Assembly (NCBI GenBank): GCA_009746045.1
Contig: RPFO01000027.1
Location: 1,436,976-1,500,975, forward strand
Direction: 5' to 3'
Source: Mesostigma viride
Taxonomy: Eukaryota > Streptophyta > Mesostigmatophyceae > Mesostigmatales > Mesostigmataceae
Length of the DNA: 64,000 bases
Shown: positions 43,439-53,956 of the stretch, one piece after another
Layout: every line of letters begins with the position of its first letter
Numbering within the stretch: position 1 is the stretch's first letter
Position numbers and translations under genes: made by a program
The notes under the pieces: generated by a model
Databases searched by the model: none
The model's input: the letters and a program-made list of their open reading frames with translations, nothing else
What the model was told of the DNA's origin: nothing

Positions 43439-44460
43439 GAGTGTGTGCATGTGTGTGCATGTGTGTGCATGTGTGTGCATGTGTGCGCATGTGTGCGCAT
43501 GTGTGCGCATGTGTGCGCATGTGTGCGCATGTGTGTGCATGTGTGTGCATGTGTGTGCATGTGTGTGCATGTGTGTGCATGTGTGTGCATGTGTGTGCAT
43601 GTGTGTGCATGTGTGTGCATGTGTGTGCATGTGTGTGCATGCTGTGCCTCGTGTGTGTGCGTGTGTGTGCGTGTGTGTGCATGTGTGTGCATGTGTGTGC
43701 ATGTGTGTGCATGTGTGTGCATGTGTGTGCATGTGTGTGCATGTGTGTGCATGTGTGTGCATGTGTGTGCATGTGTGTGCATGTGTGCGCGTGTGTGTGC
43801 ATGCTGTGCCTCGTGTGTGTGCATGTGTGTGCATGTGTGTGCATGTGTGTGCATGTGTGTGCATGTGTGTGCATGTGTGTGCGTGTGTGTGCATGTGTGT
43901 GCATGTGTGCGCATGTGTGTGCATGTGTGTGCATGTGTGTGCATGTGTGTGCATGTGTGTGCATGTGTGTGCATGTGTGTGCATGTGTGTGCATGTGTGT
44001 GCATGTGTGTGCATGTGTGTGCATGTGTGTGCATGTGTGTGCATGTGTGTGCATGTGTGTGCATGTGTGTGCATGTGTGTGCATGTGTGTGCATGTGTGT
44101 GCATGTGTGTGCATGTGTGTGCATGTGTGTGCATGTGTGTGCATGTGTGTGCATGTGTGTGCATGTGTGTGCATGTGTGTGCATGTGTGTGCATGTGTGT
44201 GCATGTGTGTGCATGTGTGTGCACGTGTGTGCATGTGTGTGCATGTGTGTGCATGTGTGTGCATGTGTGTGCATGTGTGTGCATGTGTGTGCATGTGTGT
44301 GCATGTGTGTGCATGTGTGTGCATGTGTGTGCATGTGTGCGCGTGTGTGTGCTTGTGTGTGTGTGCGTGCATGTGTGTGCGTGTGTGTGCTTGTGTGTGC
44401 TTGTGTGTGCATGCAGTGTGTGCGTGTGTGTGCGTGCATGTGTGTGTGCCGGTGTGTGCA
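43439..44460. repeat. GTGTGTGCAT decamer satellite, array 1 (about 1.02 kb)
   Basis: About 100 units of the 10-mer GTGTGTGCAT. Five consecutive GTGTGCGCAT variants occur near 43,480-43,525. Two irregular blocks (GCTGTGCCTCGTGTGTGTGC, about 43,640 and 43,802) suggest a local duplication of a larger unit. The unit alternates purine and pyrimidine at every step. Long ORFs in five frames are artefacts. Confidence 0.97.
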
Positions 44461-45306
44461 TGTGACAGTGGCATGTGTGGCCTTGTGGCTTTCATGCATC
44501 TCACCTTTGTTCTAAGCATGTCAAGCAGTCCTGCCATGATTGCCATACGTTAGAGAGGTGTTCCCCCTCAGGTTGGATGGCAAACTTGGAGTTGACATCC
44601 TTGTTGTGTCTTACTCTTTCATGCAATGCAGCAGTTCCAGTTCCTGCCTCCACACTCCTGCGTTTGGGAGTCATTGTCAAGTGGGAAATACAGAGACTTG
44701 TGACCACACGGTATAAGTCGTGCATGTGCATGTGTGTGCATGTGTGTGCATGTGTGTGCATGTGTGTGCATGTGTGTGCATGTGTGTGCATGTGTGTGCA
44801 TGTGTGTGCATGTGTGTGCATGTGTGTGCATGTGTGTGCATGTGTGTGCATGTGTGTGCATGTGTGTGCATGTGTGTGCATGTGTGTGCATGTGTGTGCA
44901 TGTGTGTGCATGTGTGTGCATGTGTGCGCGTGTGTGTGCTTGTGTGTGTGTGCGTGCATGTGTGTGCGTGTGTGTGCTTGTGTGTGCTTGTGTGTGCATG
45001 CAGTGTGTGCGTGTGTGTGCGTGCATGTGTGTGTGCCGGTGTGTGCATGTGACAGTGGCATGTGTGGCCTTGTGGCTTTCATGCATCTCACCTTTGTTCT
45101 AAGCATGTCAAGCAGTCCTGCCATGATTGCCATACGTTAGAGAGGTGTTCCCCCTCAGGTTGGATGGCAAACTTGGAGTTGACATCCTTGTTGTGTCTTA
45201 CTCTTTCATGCAATGCAGCAGTTCCAGTTCCTGCCTCCACACTCCTGCGTTTGGGAGTCATTGTCAAGTGGGAAATACAGAGACTTGTGACCACACGGTA
45301 TAAGTC
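44133..45306. repeat. Tandem duplication with 587-bp period (array tail + 258 bp unique)
   Basis: The end of decamer array 1 and the unique segment 44,461-44,719 (GTGACAGTGGCATGTGTGGC … ACACGGTATAAGTCG) recur 587 bp later (array 2 at 44,720-45,047, unique part 45,048-45,306) with no difference that I can see. Confidence 0.9.
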
Positions 45307-45341
45307 GTTCTTGTTTGAGCATTGGCATGCACACGCCACAC

Positions 45342-45857
45342 CCAGTTCAGGCCGGGCCCACTTCAAATGTTCCGCCGTCCAAGCCAAGTGTGTGACACTT
45401 TTTCGCTATTTTCGCAAAAAAAAATTAAAATTTCGCACGAGTTCGCGTGATTTTCGCGTGATTTTCGCAAAATTTTCACACATTTTCGCACGATTTCGCA
45501 CGACTGATTTCGCACAATTTTGCATAATTTCGCACGATTTCGCATGGATTTCAACCAAGGGTCGTTTTGGGGAGTGACGTTTGACAAAATTTCGCATGAA
45601 TTCACACACGTTGTGCACATCAAAATTTTTTACCGTAGACATTTTTCACATGAAATTTCGCACGATTTCAGCAAATTTCGCACAAATTCGCACGATTTCA
45701 GCAAATTTCACACGATTTCAGCAAATTTCGCACAATTTCGCACGATTTCGCACGACGGATCACTCTGCAGAGTGACGATCGTCGAAAAAGTCAAAAAAAC
45801 GACAAAAAGTGTCACACTTTTCGGAACATTTGAAGTGGGCCCGGCCTTCAGGACTGG
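45342..45857. mobile_element. MITE-like element with 25-bp perfect terminal inverted repeats
   Basis: GGCCGGGCCCACTTC… (45350-45374) and its exact reverse complement (45822-45846) enclose about 450 bp. Just inside both TIRs AGTGTGACACTTTTT-like sequence is also inverted. Outside, CCAGTTCA and TTCAGGACTGG may extend the termini imperfectly. The interior is made of degenerate TTTCGCACGA/TTTCGCACAA units. No transposase and no clear TSD. Confidence 0.65.
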
Positions 45858-45893
45858 AACAACATGCCGTACGCGGGGCTGGGACAATGACGG

Positions 45894-46116
45894 GCATGTG
45901 GCATGTGGCATGTGGCATGTGGCATGTGGCATGTGGCATGTGGCATGTGGCATGTGGCATGTGGCATGTGGCATGTGGCATGTGGCATGTGGCATGTGGC
46001 ATGTGGCATGTGGCATGTGGCATGTGGCATGTGGCATGTGGCATGTGGCATGTGGCATGTGGCATGTGGCATGTGGCATGTGGCATATGTGGCATATGTG
46101 GCATATGTGGCATGTG
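45894..46116. repeat. CATGTGG heptamer satellite (about 200 bp)
   Basis: About 27 perfect CATGTGG units, then three expanded CATATGTGG units and GTGCCACGTATAC. Apparent ORFs (Met-Trp-His-Val-Ala-Cys-Gly) are artefacts. Confidence 0.95.
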
Positions 46117-46809
46117 CCACGTATACATAGGCATGATAGGTAAGCGAACCACTTGATTGATAGATAAGCAAACCGCTTGATTGACTGAACCCGCCAATGA
46201 CATATACAAGATGCCCAGGTGTACTTCAGTGCATCCAAACAAATATGTCACACCAATGATAATGAGCTTTAATAAAGCATGCACAGCTTTGCTTAAACTA
46301 TGTAAATACACCATCACTTTTAGGAAGAAAGAGCAGACTACTCATGCAAGAAACTATTATGAGCTCATATGCTCGATAAATACAAGACAATTCATCGACA
46401 ATCAATAGAGATTTCGGTGAACACATTTAGAGATACAAACGGGTACTCCCACACACAACCCATGGACACTACCCATGGCACATATAGGCATATAAACGGA
46501 TAAACCTCATGTGTCCAAACGTGCAGCACATAGCGCTTGGCGTGTTACATCGTCACGAGCTTAGTTTGCAGGGCTTACGTACGGATCTGTAATAAAATCA
46601 CCTACTGTAAATACGGAAAACTATCTGTACTTTCCGGGCCCTAACTTCATAGGAACTGCAAAAATCCCCCAAAAACAATTAATGTTTTTAGTGCAAAACT
46701 GTCATCTACTCCTACCTAATTAATTCTGTACTGGCTAGCCTATCAATTCTACCCCTTGATCTAAATTCTCGGTAGTGCATGGCGTAGGCTATATCTAAGC
46801 CGCCCGCTG
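46117..46809. other. Interval without recognised genes
   Basis: AT-rich, no ORF above 75 codons. 46,565-46,675 is the inverted relative of 42,720-42,840. Confidence 0.5.
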
Positions 46810-47307
46810 TTAATTAATTAATTAATTAATAGACACGTGACTGCGTCACGTGAGCATAAGTCCTCAGTGGGAGGGGAACATGGGATGGAATGGATGGTAT
46901 AAGCTATCTAGGTCCTAGTTACAGTGGTGTGGGCACCGCGGCCCGAATCGCTATGAATGCCATACGCGGTCACACGCGGAGCCCCCACAGACTTGGGGGT
47001 GGTCTCCTTCATCACTACTTGTCATCTATCCTTGCGCACCATCTGCCTCCATATTACAGACAAACCACCAGGAGGCTGCCCGGGGGTGAGCCCGTCACGT
47101 CTAGTGTAGCACATGTCCATGCCGAGTCTATCACGAAAAGTCCACGGGTGGCGGCCCTGCCGCGCGCGGCCGGGGGCACGCCAGGTGAGGACATATCGCC
47201 CAGGCTGGGCGGGCTTGGTGCCAGCTAGTCTATCTGATGTATCTACCTGATCTGTGCGGGCCAGGTGCCCGGCTAGGCCCACCAGGCGCCTGTGCCTAAT
47301 AATGTGC
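46810..47307 (-). mobile_element. 5'-truncated LINE 3' end with hairpin and (TTAA)n tail
   Basis: Close copy of 8658-9146: (TTAAT)n tail at 46810-46830, hairpin CACGTGAC-TGC-GTCACGTG at 46834-46852, and the RT C-terminal codons including GLAGHLARTDQVD. Homology ends near 47,307 (CTAATAATGTG), where the other copy continues, marking 5' truncation. Small indels break the frame. Confidence 0.8.
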
Positions 47308-47440
47308 CGCTGTTATATGTCCGCTGTAATAATGTGTCCGCTGTTAAATGTAAGACAGTGATCACGACTAAATTCTACCCTTATCTAAATTCTGTACTGG
47401 CGTAGGCTTAATCTCTAATCATGCCCGGAAATTTATCTAC

Positions 47441-47653
47441 ATTCATTCATTCATTCATTCATTCATTCATTCATTCATTCATTCATTCATTCATTCATTC
47501 ATTCATTCATTCATTCATTCATTCATTCATTCATTCATTCATTCATTCATTCATTCATTCATTCATTCATTCATTCATTCATTCATTCATTCATTCATTC
47601 ATTCATTCATTCATTCATTCATTCATTCATTCATTCATTCATTCATTCATTCA
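47441..47653. repeat. (ATTC)n tetranucleotide microsatellite, about 213 bp
   Basis: Pure ATTC units (about 53) directly abutting the 1,029-bp repeat that starts TGTCACGTCC. Confidence 0.97.
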
Positions 47654-49473
47654 TGTCACGTCCGTGATCATTTACGTCCGTGCACTCAAGAAGTTACGCG
47701 ATTGCCGTAATCGGAATCGTTACGTCCGACGTTTGGTTGGTTCCGATTCAGTATAGGCCGCAGGCTTTCACAGGTCGGACAAATATAAATGATATTTGGC
47801 CGTATTTGCGCATTTGATTTATAAATGTTGCATATTTAGTCCACTAAATGTATCCAACGGCGAAAAAGTTTTCACCAAAATATTTAGATGTATCCAACGG
47901 CGAAAAAGTTTTCACCAAAATATTTAGATGTATCCAACGACGAAAAAGTTTTCACCAAAATATTTAGATGTATCCAACGACGAAAAAGTTTTCACCAAAA
48001 CATTTAGATGTATCCAACGGCGAAACCGGCTTTGAATATTTAAATGAATCTAAATGAATATTTAAATACTCGTGCCGCCAGGGCCTTTAACTTTAACATC
48101 TGAAGTTTCAGTTTCAGTCTGAACTGGCCGCGTCTGCGTCCTGCCTCGCGCGCCATTAGGAAACTGAGCGGGAAATGCATGTGCCTTAAACTTAAACTTC
48201 ACAGGTCGGACAAATATAAATGATATTTGGCCGTATTTGCGCATTTGATTTATAAATGTTGCATATTTAGTCCACTAAATGTATCCAACGGCGAAAAAGT
48301 TTTCACCAAAATATTTAGATGTATCCAACGGCGAAAAAGTTTTCACCAAAATATTTAGATGTATCCAACGACGAAAAAGTTTTCACCAAAATATTTAGAT
48401 GTATCCAACGGCGAAAAAGTTTTCACCAAAATATTTAGATGTATCCAACGGCGAAAAAGTTTTCACCAAAACATCTAAATTCATCCAACGGCGACCGGTA
48501 AGCAGCCAAAAGTATTTGAATCATATTTTATTTATATTTGTCCGACCTGTGCAGGCTTTGTTCCTTGGGCCGGTGTGGAGCGCCGCGCCGGAAAGGCCTG
48601 AATTTCTAGAGTGACAGTCTTAGGTGACCTGACTTAGGTTCGGGCGCAAGACTTTGGGGCGCAAAGCCTTGGTGGCTTGCGCAATATTCCGGTGCGTGAC
48701 ATTTGGCAGTTACGAATCTTTTGTATTGTCCAGACGGAATGATGTTCAGTCCATCGGACAAAGCTAGATACGCAGATCGTAGTGTGCGGTGTGCTGGCTC
48801 GCACGTGGCTGTCGAACAGACTTGCTCTGCATTTTGCTGGCAGTCTAACTGCACGTCAGGCGGCTTGCTGGCAAATGCGACAGCGCATGGATGCCGGGAT
48901 TTTTGGAGGTATTTAGGAGCACAGCAGCGGCCATGGTGGTCGTTGTTCGCTCGTTACTCTCCCTCACAACTTGGTGTTGTCGTCAAGGGGTTTAATAGTG
49001 GAACAATCCGGAGCAGCCCCCGAGAGTGGTTGCAATGAGTAATTGTCATGAGATTGGTTGACGGAAGTGATAACTGTTTGGTTTCGTCAAGATGATGTGT
49101 GTATTGTGGGCGAGACTCGGGAAGGAACCCGGTCGTCGTTGGCCAGTGAGCCATAGCTGGGGTAAGCGGGATAGGTAGACAGGATAGGGGGCGCTAAAGG
49201 ACACTGCCAGCCGTAAGCCAAGCGGAGCAGTGTGGCGTCACCCGAGGCCTGCTAGGTTATCAAGAACCGCTTAGCCTTATTTGGACAGTGACGCACAAGT
49301 ACGACATTATACGACTAGACAACACTTGTATTCTTGTCGATGTCTTTTGAAATTAAATGTGAATGGTTTGGTTGCTTTCCAAATATATAAAGCATCATGG
49401 TTTTATTCTACACCTGGCTGGCTACGGAATTGCCTGTCATGAGGTCGGCGGCCAAGTATGTCCGTGACCTGCA
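47654..49473 (+). repeat. 1,029-bp direct repeat, copy 1 (LTR-like TG…CA), split by a MITE
   Basis: With the MITE and its duplicated 8 bp removed, this copy is 1,029 bp and matches 49,929-50,957. It starts TGTCACGTCCGTGATC and ends TGACCTGCA. AAATATATAAAGC (about 49,380) about 90 bp before the end resembles a TATA box. A 111-codon frame (48,703-49,038; MAVTNLLYCPDGMMFSPSDK…) is kept in both copies but has no recognised domain. Could be LTRs of a very short element (internal part 455 bp, 49,474-49,928, no coding motif) or a tandem duplication cut by element C. Confidence 0.65.
47769..48551. mobile_element. hAT-like MITE with 8-bp TSD (783 bp)
   Basis: TIRs CACAGGTCGGACAAATAT… at both ends (22 bp identical, inverted), flanked by an 8-bp TSD CAGGCTTT (47761-47768 and 48552-48559). 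The empty site GCAGGCTTTGTTCC is intact in the second direct repeat at about 50,036. 8-bp TSDs and CA…TG termini are hallmarks of hAT transposons. No transposase. The interior holds two arrays of a 40-bp unit (TATCCAACGGCGAAAAAG …; 47,848-48,022 and 48,276-48,490). A second internal copy of the left terminus at 48,200 implies a MITE fused with or inserted into another. Confidence 0.85.
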
Positions 49474-49928
49474 TCACACTGGATTTTAACGAGCGAACAA
49501 CCCATGATGGGTTCAGTCCGGCCAGCCTGGGGTTCCTCCTGCTTCACCCAGGGAAGCACAAGGAAGAGGTTATTGCTTAGCCTTCAAAAGCATCTGAAGA
49601 GGTTAGGCTTTTCCCTGTAAAAAGCCATTGAAGGGGTTATTGCTAAGCCTTTAAAAGCATGCATGTTAAGGTTGTTGCTGATCCTGGAAAAGCATCTTTG
49701 AGCAGCTGGATTTTTTTTTCCTTTTTGCTGCTGCATGGAATGACGCCCTCTTTGGGCTTCCTTCGATTGTGTGAGATGCCTTTCTTTCACTTTTTGCTCT
49801 CAAGTTGTTGTGAGCTAAAGAGTGGGGGGGGAGGTGGCATATCACACACATGATTACTGCTGATAGTGGATGCATTCAAGTAGCGGTAATGACCAGTCCA
49901 GGATATAATGGCACGCAAACGCGACAGC
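49474..49928. other. Spacer between the 1,029-bp repeats
   Basis: 455 bp with small direct repeats (GGTTATTGCT … CCTT.AAAAGCAT three times, 49,568-49,700) and a purine run AGTGGGGGGGGAGGTGG at about 49,821. No gene. Confidence 0.5.
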
Positions 49929-50957
49929 TGTCACGTCCGTGATCATTTACGTCCGTGCACTCAAGAAGTTACGCGATTGCCGTAATCGGAATCGTTACGT
50001 CCGACGTTTGGTTGGTTCCGATTCAGTATAGGCCGCAGGCTTTGTTCCTTGGGCCGGTGTGGAGCGCCGCGCCGGAAAGGCCTGAATTTCTAGAGTGACA
50101 GTCTTAGGTGACCTGACTTAGGTTCGGGCGCAAGACTTTGGGGCGCAAAGCCTTGGTGGCTTGCGCAATATTCCGGTGCGTGACATTTGGCAGTTACGAA
50201 TCTTTTGTATTGTCCAGACGGAATGATGTTCAGTCCATCGGACAAAGCTAGATACGCAGATCGTAGTGTGCGGTGTGCTGGCTCGCACGTGGCTGTCGAA
50301 CAGACTTGCTCTGCATTTTGCTGGCAGTCTAACTGCACGTCAGGCGGCTTGCTGGCAAATGCGACAGCGCATGGATGCCGGGATTTTTGGAGGTATTTAG
50401 GAGCACAGCAGCGGCCATGGTGGTCGTTGTTCGCTCGTTACTCTCCCTCACAACTTGGTGTTGTCGTCAAGGGGTTTAATAGTGGAACAATCCGGAGCAG
50501 CCCCCGAGAGTGGTTGCAATGAGTAATTGTCATGAGATTGGTTGACGGAAGTGATAACTGTTTGGTTTCGTCAAGATGATGTGTGTATTGTGGGCGAGAC
50601 TCGGGAAGGAACCCGGTCGTCGTTGGCCAGTGAGCCATAGCTGGGGTAAGCGGGATAGGTAGACAGGATAGGGGGCGCTAAAGGACACTGCCAGCCGTAA
50701 GCCAAGCGGAGCAGTGTGGCGTCACCCGAGGCCTGCTAGGTTATCAAGAACCGCTTAGCCTTATTTGGACAGTGACGCACAAGTACGACATTATACGACT
50801 AGACAACACTTGTATTCTTGTCGATGTCTTTTGAAATTAAATGTGAATGGTTTGGTTGCTTTCCAAATATATAAAGCATCATGGTTTTATTCTACACCTG
50901 GCTGGCTACGGAATTGCCTGTCATGAGGTCGGCGGCCAAGTATGTCCGTGACCTGCA
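49929..50957 (+). repeat. 1,029-bp direct repeat, copy 2 (uninterrupted)
   Basis: Identical in length, and I see no mismatch with copy 1. Ends GACCTGCA-T directly at the LTR of element C, so any sequence that followed is displaced to the right of the window. Confidence 0.8.
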
Positions 50958-50958
50958 T

Positions 50959-51651
50959 AGTTAACGCCAAGCGCATTGGCGTGATCCTGATTCGGCATAT
51001 CTCTGCGATTCCAGCGGCACCGGAACGAGTTCATTCCGACGAGTATCAAGAAAGTTATGGCGTTCCGACTTCCCGGTCGCGCGCGAGCGCGAGCCGGCTG
51101 TTCTTCTAAGTCGGACGTGAATATTTGCCGACGACATATGGGGTCGACAGTAATTCCTGGGCTGACAGGAATTAGGTGCTGTACCTACGACGGTATTGGA
51201 TTAATACGTCGTACGCAGGAAATAGGAACCTTAACCTGTGGTCTGTTGGTACCGCAGGCTTAGTCCTGGGCTTCTAGGTGCAGATGCAATAGTCACTGTG
51301 GACTGTGCTCTGTGGTCACTGTGCCTGTATGGCAGACCTACTGTATAGGAGCTGGGCGCTGTACAGGTAGTGAATACTGTACCGGGGTGTTATTACTGAG
51401 CAGGCCTCCTAGGCTGCTCAGGACTAGCAAGCACAGTGCACAAGTATATAAACAAAGGCCAGTGCCAAATGGGCATCTTTGCTAGCCCGCCTCGCGTGTT
51501 GTGCCTTGACTTGGCAAGCTCGTGTGCAAGCCTCAAGTGTTGAGCGCTGTAAACATTATCCGATTTAACAAAGCTCCGTTTCCAACCATATTCACACATT
51601 GCTGCATTGCAACCATATCCTTCACATTGCGTGTGCGAAGAAAGCTTAACT
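50959..51651 (+). repeat. 5' LTR of element C (693 bp, AGTTAA…TTAACT ends)
   Basis: Begins AGTTAACGCCAAGCGC and ends GAAAGCTTAACT. Its inverted counterpart is 56839-57535 (LTR of element D, about 98% identical by eye). TATATAA at 51445-51451 is a likely promoter. The termini are not TG…CA, yet both are fixed by flanking homology: the 1,029-bp repeat on the left, and the interrupted RT/RNase H codons at the D insertion. Confidence 0.85.
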
Positions 51652-51744
51652 CAAATTACAACCAGTCTCAGCGGAACGGCCAGGAGGGTCGTTGCCGGTT
51701 GCGGTGTGCAGCGTTTGCGACGAGAGGAGCTCGTCTGGTGGTGA

Positions 51745-52665
51745 ATGGTGCAGGAGGAACAGCGGCAGCAGGATTTCCGGTTTCGGCAGTCTGCTGGGGG
51801 TTCGATTTCTCCTGAATTACGCCGTGTCGTTCGGGATCTATCTTTGTTGCTTGCAGATCGTCCGCCTGTAAATCGCAGCTTCGTGCAATTCGTCGACGAC
51901 CAGGTCGAAGATTGGGAGCGAATTCTGCGACACGTACAAACCATCGTCATTCCGGAGCACCGGAGCATCGACGACCTTGAGCAGGAGCTTCACGGGTTGG
52001 TCGGCATCCAGACGGTGATTACTGCAGTAGCAGAGCGAGTGCGGACGGAGTTGGCAGCAAGGCGAGGCGAGGTTGCGGAGGCAGCTGGCGCAGGGCGACA
52101 CGAGTTTGTGCCGACAGTAGCGGGCGCGGGAGTACCACGTGCTTTCGCAGGCGGCATCGGCGGCGAGGGTGTTGCAGCGGGTCCAGTTAGGCGTGAACGA
52201 CGCGGAGCGGAGCATCACAGTCGGCTTGCAGAGGTCAGGGCGACAGCGGAAGCCATCGCCGGAGGACCGCGCGCAACAAGAGTCGGCAGGTTTCCAGAGC
52301 GAGTAAGAGTTCCTTTTCAGGAACTGCCCCCGCCCCTTCGCGTTCGTGTGACGCGTTGGGAGGAGTTTGCACCTCTTAGGTACGAGAGTGACCTTGAGGT
52401 AGGAGCAGGGGGTGTCGCTGGGCTAGGCGACGAGACACTTGGCGACCACGAGGTGCCAACGTACAATCCGCGAGGGACCAACGACGGGTTGTCACCTGTC
52501 TACTTTACCAACGGTGACGATTCAGTCATCGCGGGCCGACAGCGGGTCGACGACGGCGCAGCAGGTAGCAGGGTACCAGAGCTGATTGTGGTGAGCGACA
52601 GCGACGACGACAGCGACAAGGAGAACCAGGACGCGCCTGGGGCCAGCCGTGGTGGTCTTGCCTGA
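51745..52665 (+). CDS. Extra ORF upstream of gag in element C (306 aa, unknown)
   Basis: ATG at 51745, stop TGA at 52663-52665, located between the 5' LTR and gag. Residues 1-110 are helical with several Arg/Glu patches (DDQVEDWERILRHVQTIVI, LVGIQTVITAVAERVRTEL). The middle is Ala/Gly/Arg-rich, and the C-terminus is acidic (VVSDSDDDSDKENQD). No homology recognised. It might be an accessory protein or a duplicated/displaced matrix-like Gag domain. Its decayed counterpart in element D lies within 62.5-63.4 kb. Confidence 0.65.
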   Translation: MVQEEQRQQDFRFRQSAGGSISPELRRVVRDLSLLLADRPPVNRSFVQFVDDQVEDWERILRHVQTIVIPEHRSIDDLEQELHGLVGIQTVITAVAERVRTELAARRGEVAEAAGAGRHEFVPTVAGAGVPRAFAGGIGGEGVAAGPVRRERRGAEHHSRLAEVRATAEAIAGGPRATRVGRFPERVRVPFQELPPPLRVRVTRWEEFAPLRYESDLEVGAGGVAGLGDETLGDHEVPTYNPRGTNDGLSPVYFTNGDDSVIAGRQRVDDGAAGSRVPELIVVSDSDDDSDKENQDAPGASRGGLA

Positions 52666-52766
52666 GTGGTAACACTTGGCACTTTCTTTTTTGTTCAGTA
52701 GCTTATATTGCTTTAATTGCTGCTTAGCCACTTGGCTGGCTGTAGCAGATCTGAACAGAGGCCATC

Positions 52767-53953
52767 ATGGAGGATGGAGCTATCAACCAACCAGCGGGCT
52801 TTATGGACTTCGGGCGGCGCGGCGCTGGGCTGGATGGACGAGATGGACGCGATGGACGCGGTGGACGCGATGGACGCGGGGGCGGCCAGGCGCTGGGAGA
52901 CCAGGCTGAGGTGCCAGATAATCAGAGCCAAGGATCGCAGGGCGGGCAGCACGCGCCAGCCGCAGATCAAGCGGCGCCCAAGCGACCAACTGTTGCTGAG
53001 GGGTACGCGGTGCTAGGCCAGTTTCAGTCCATCAAGGACAATTGGCAGCCCCGGGATGCTGAGAGGATGTTAGAGGACATGAACTTGTACACTGAGATAT
53101 ACAACGGTGACAGCTTCGCATCCTGGCGTCTAGTGCCTACATGCGGCAGTCGGCGAGGCGGCTGTTCAAGTTTGTTCGGGAGCGACACGCGGCGGGGGAC
53201 ACCTGGGCGGCGTTTATGACGCGACTCAGGGTGTTCCTGAGTGACAAGAGGACCATAGATGGGTCCCACCTGAAGCAAGAATACCTGGACTACAAGCCCA
53301 TCAAGGGACAACTAGTGGTCCACGCCTTTGAAGACTTCGTCAAGCTGAGGGAGGACGCCATGGCCAAGGGCTTCTTCGTCGCAGATCGGATGGCCATGGG
53401 CGACTTTCTCAAGTCGCTGCAACTGGATCCGGTCACCATGGATAATGTGACCATCCACATGCGACAGGTCCATGGCTGGGCAGCCATGACGGATCAGTTG
53501 TATGAGTGTTTCAGCGGCAAGTACGTGGGGGGTAAGCGCCCTCGTCAGAATGATGAGGAGGCCACTGAACCCACGGTTAAGTCCATGAGGGGATCGGGCC
53601 ACGGGGGCCCAGCGTCCTCGAGAGGGCCTGAGACCTCTTCAAGGGGTCGAGGAAGGTCCAGGAGGGGGCGTGACAGAAGGGCTGGACGGGGGACCCCGCC
53701 GAAGTCGGGACATCCACAGTCCCAGTTTGACTTCAAGAGGGTGGGTGGTCCTCCCAAGGCTGGGCCCAGCAGTGGGACCTCACGGGACATCAGTCAGGTG
53801 GAATGTTATTTCTGCCAGGGGAAGGGTCACTTCAGGAATGAGTGTCCCTCGTACCTGAGGCAGGAAGGTCAGAGCAAGCCAGCTCAGGGTGGCAGCAAGG
53901 ACAAGGCTGGTCCATCCCAGGACAAGGGCAAGGGCAAGGCTGCTGATCATTGA
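52767..53953 (+). CDS. gag: gag of element C (one frame change), zinc knuckle, ends at readthrough TGA
   Basis: ATG at 52767 (MEDGAINQPAGFMDFGRRG). A short (Asp-Gly-Arg) repeat (52,830-52,895) and the segment QFQSIKDNWQPRDAERMLED follow. The frame changes near 53,130 and continues QSARRLFKFVRERHAAGDTW … FVKLREDAMAKGFF, a UBN2/Gag-like helical region. A basic Arg/Gly/Ser tract and the CCHC knuckle CYFCQGKGHFRNEC (about 53,806-53,847) come next. It stops at TGA 53951-53953. The same frame is open immediately after the stop into pol. Confidence 0.8.
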
Positions 53954-53956
53954 TAT
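53948..53956 (+). promoter_or_regulatory. Candidate stop-codon readthrough site between gag and pol
   Basis: CAT TGA TAT. The frame upstream (gag, codons at 53141-53953) and downstream (pol, open from 53954 to 56956) are the same. No ATG lies near the start of pol, so translation through TGA is the simplest way to express it. Confidence 0.6.

Noticed and set aside
43284-45140. Large Cys/Val/His-rich ORFs on both strands
   Set aside because: Artefacts of the GTGTGTGCAT decamer. Five frames are open at once and no flanking coding signal supports any of them.
45708-46317. ORFs rich in Met-Pro-His-Ala-Thr-Cys or Met-Trp-His-Val
   Set aside because: Generated by the CATGTGG heptamer array.
47848-48490. 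40-bp repeats at regular spacing resembling a CRISPR array
   Set aside because: Units are head-to-tail without unique spacers, lie within a TIR-bounded element, and the genome is eukaryotic.
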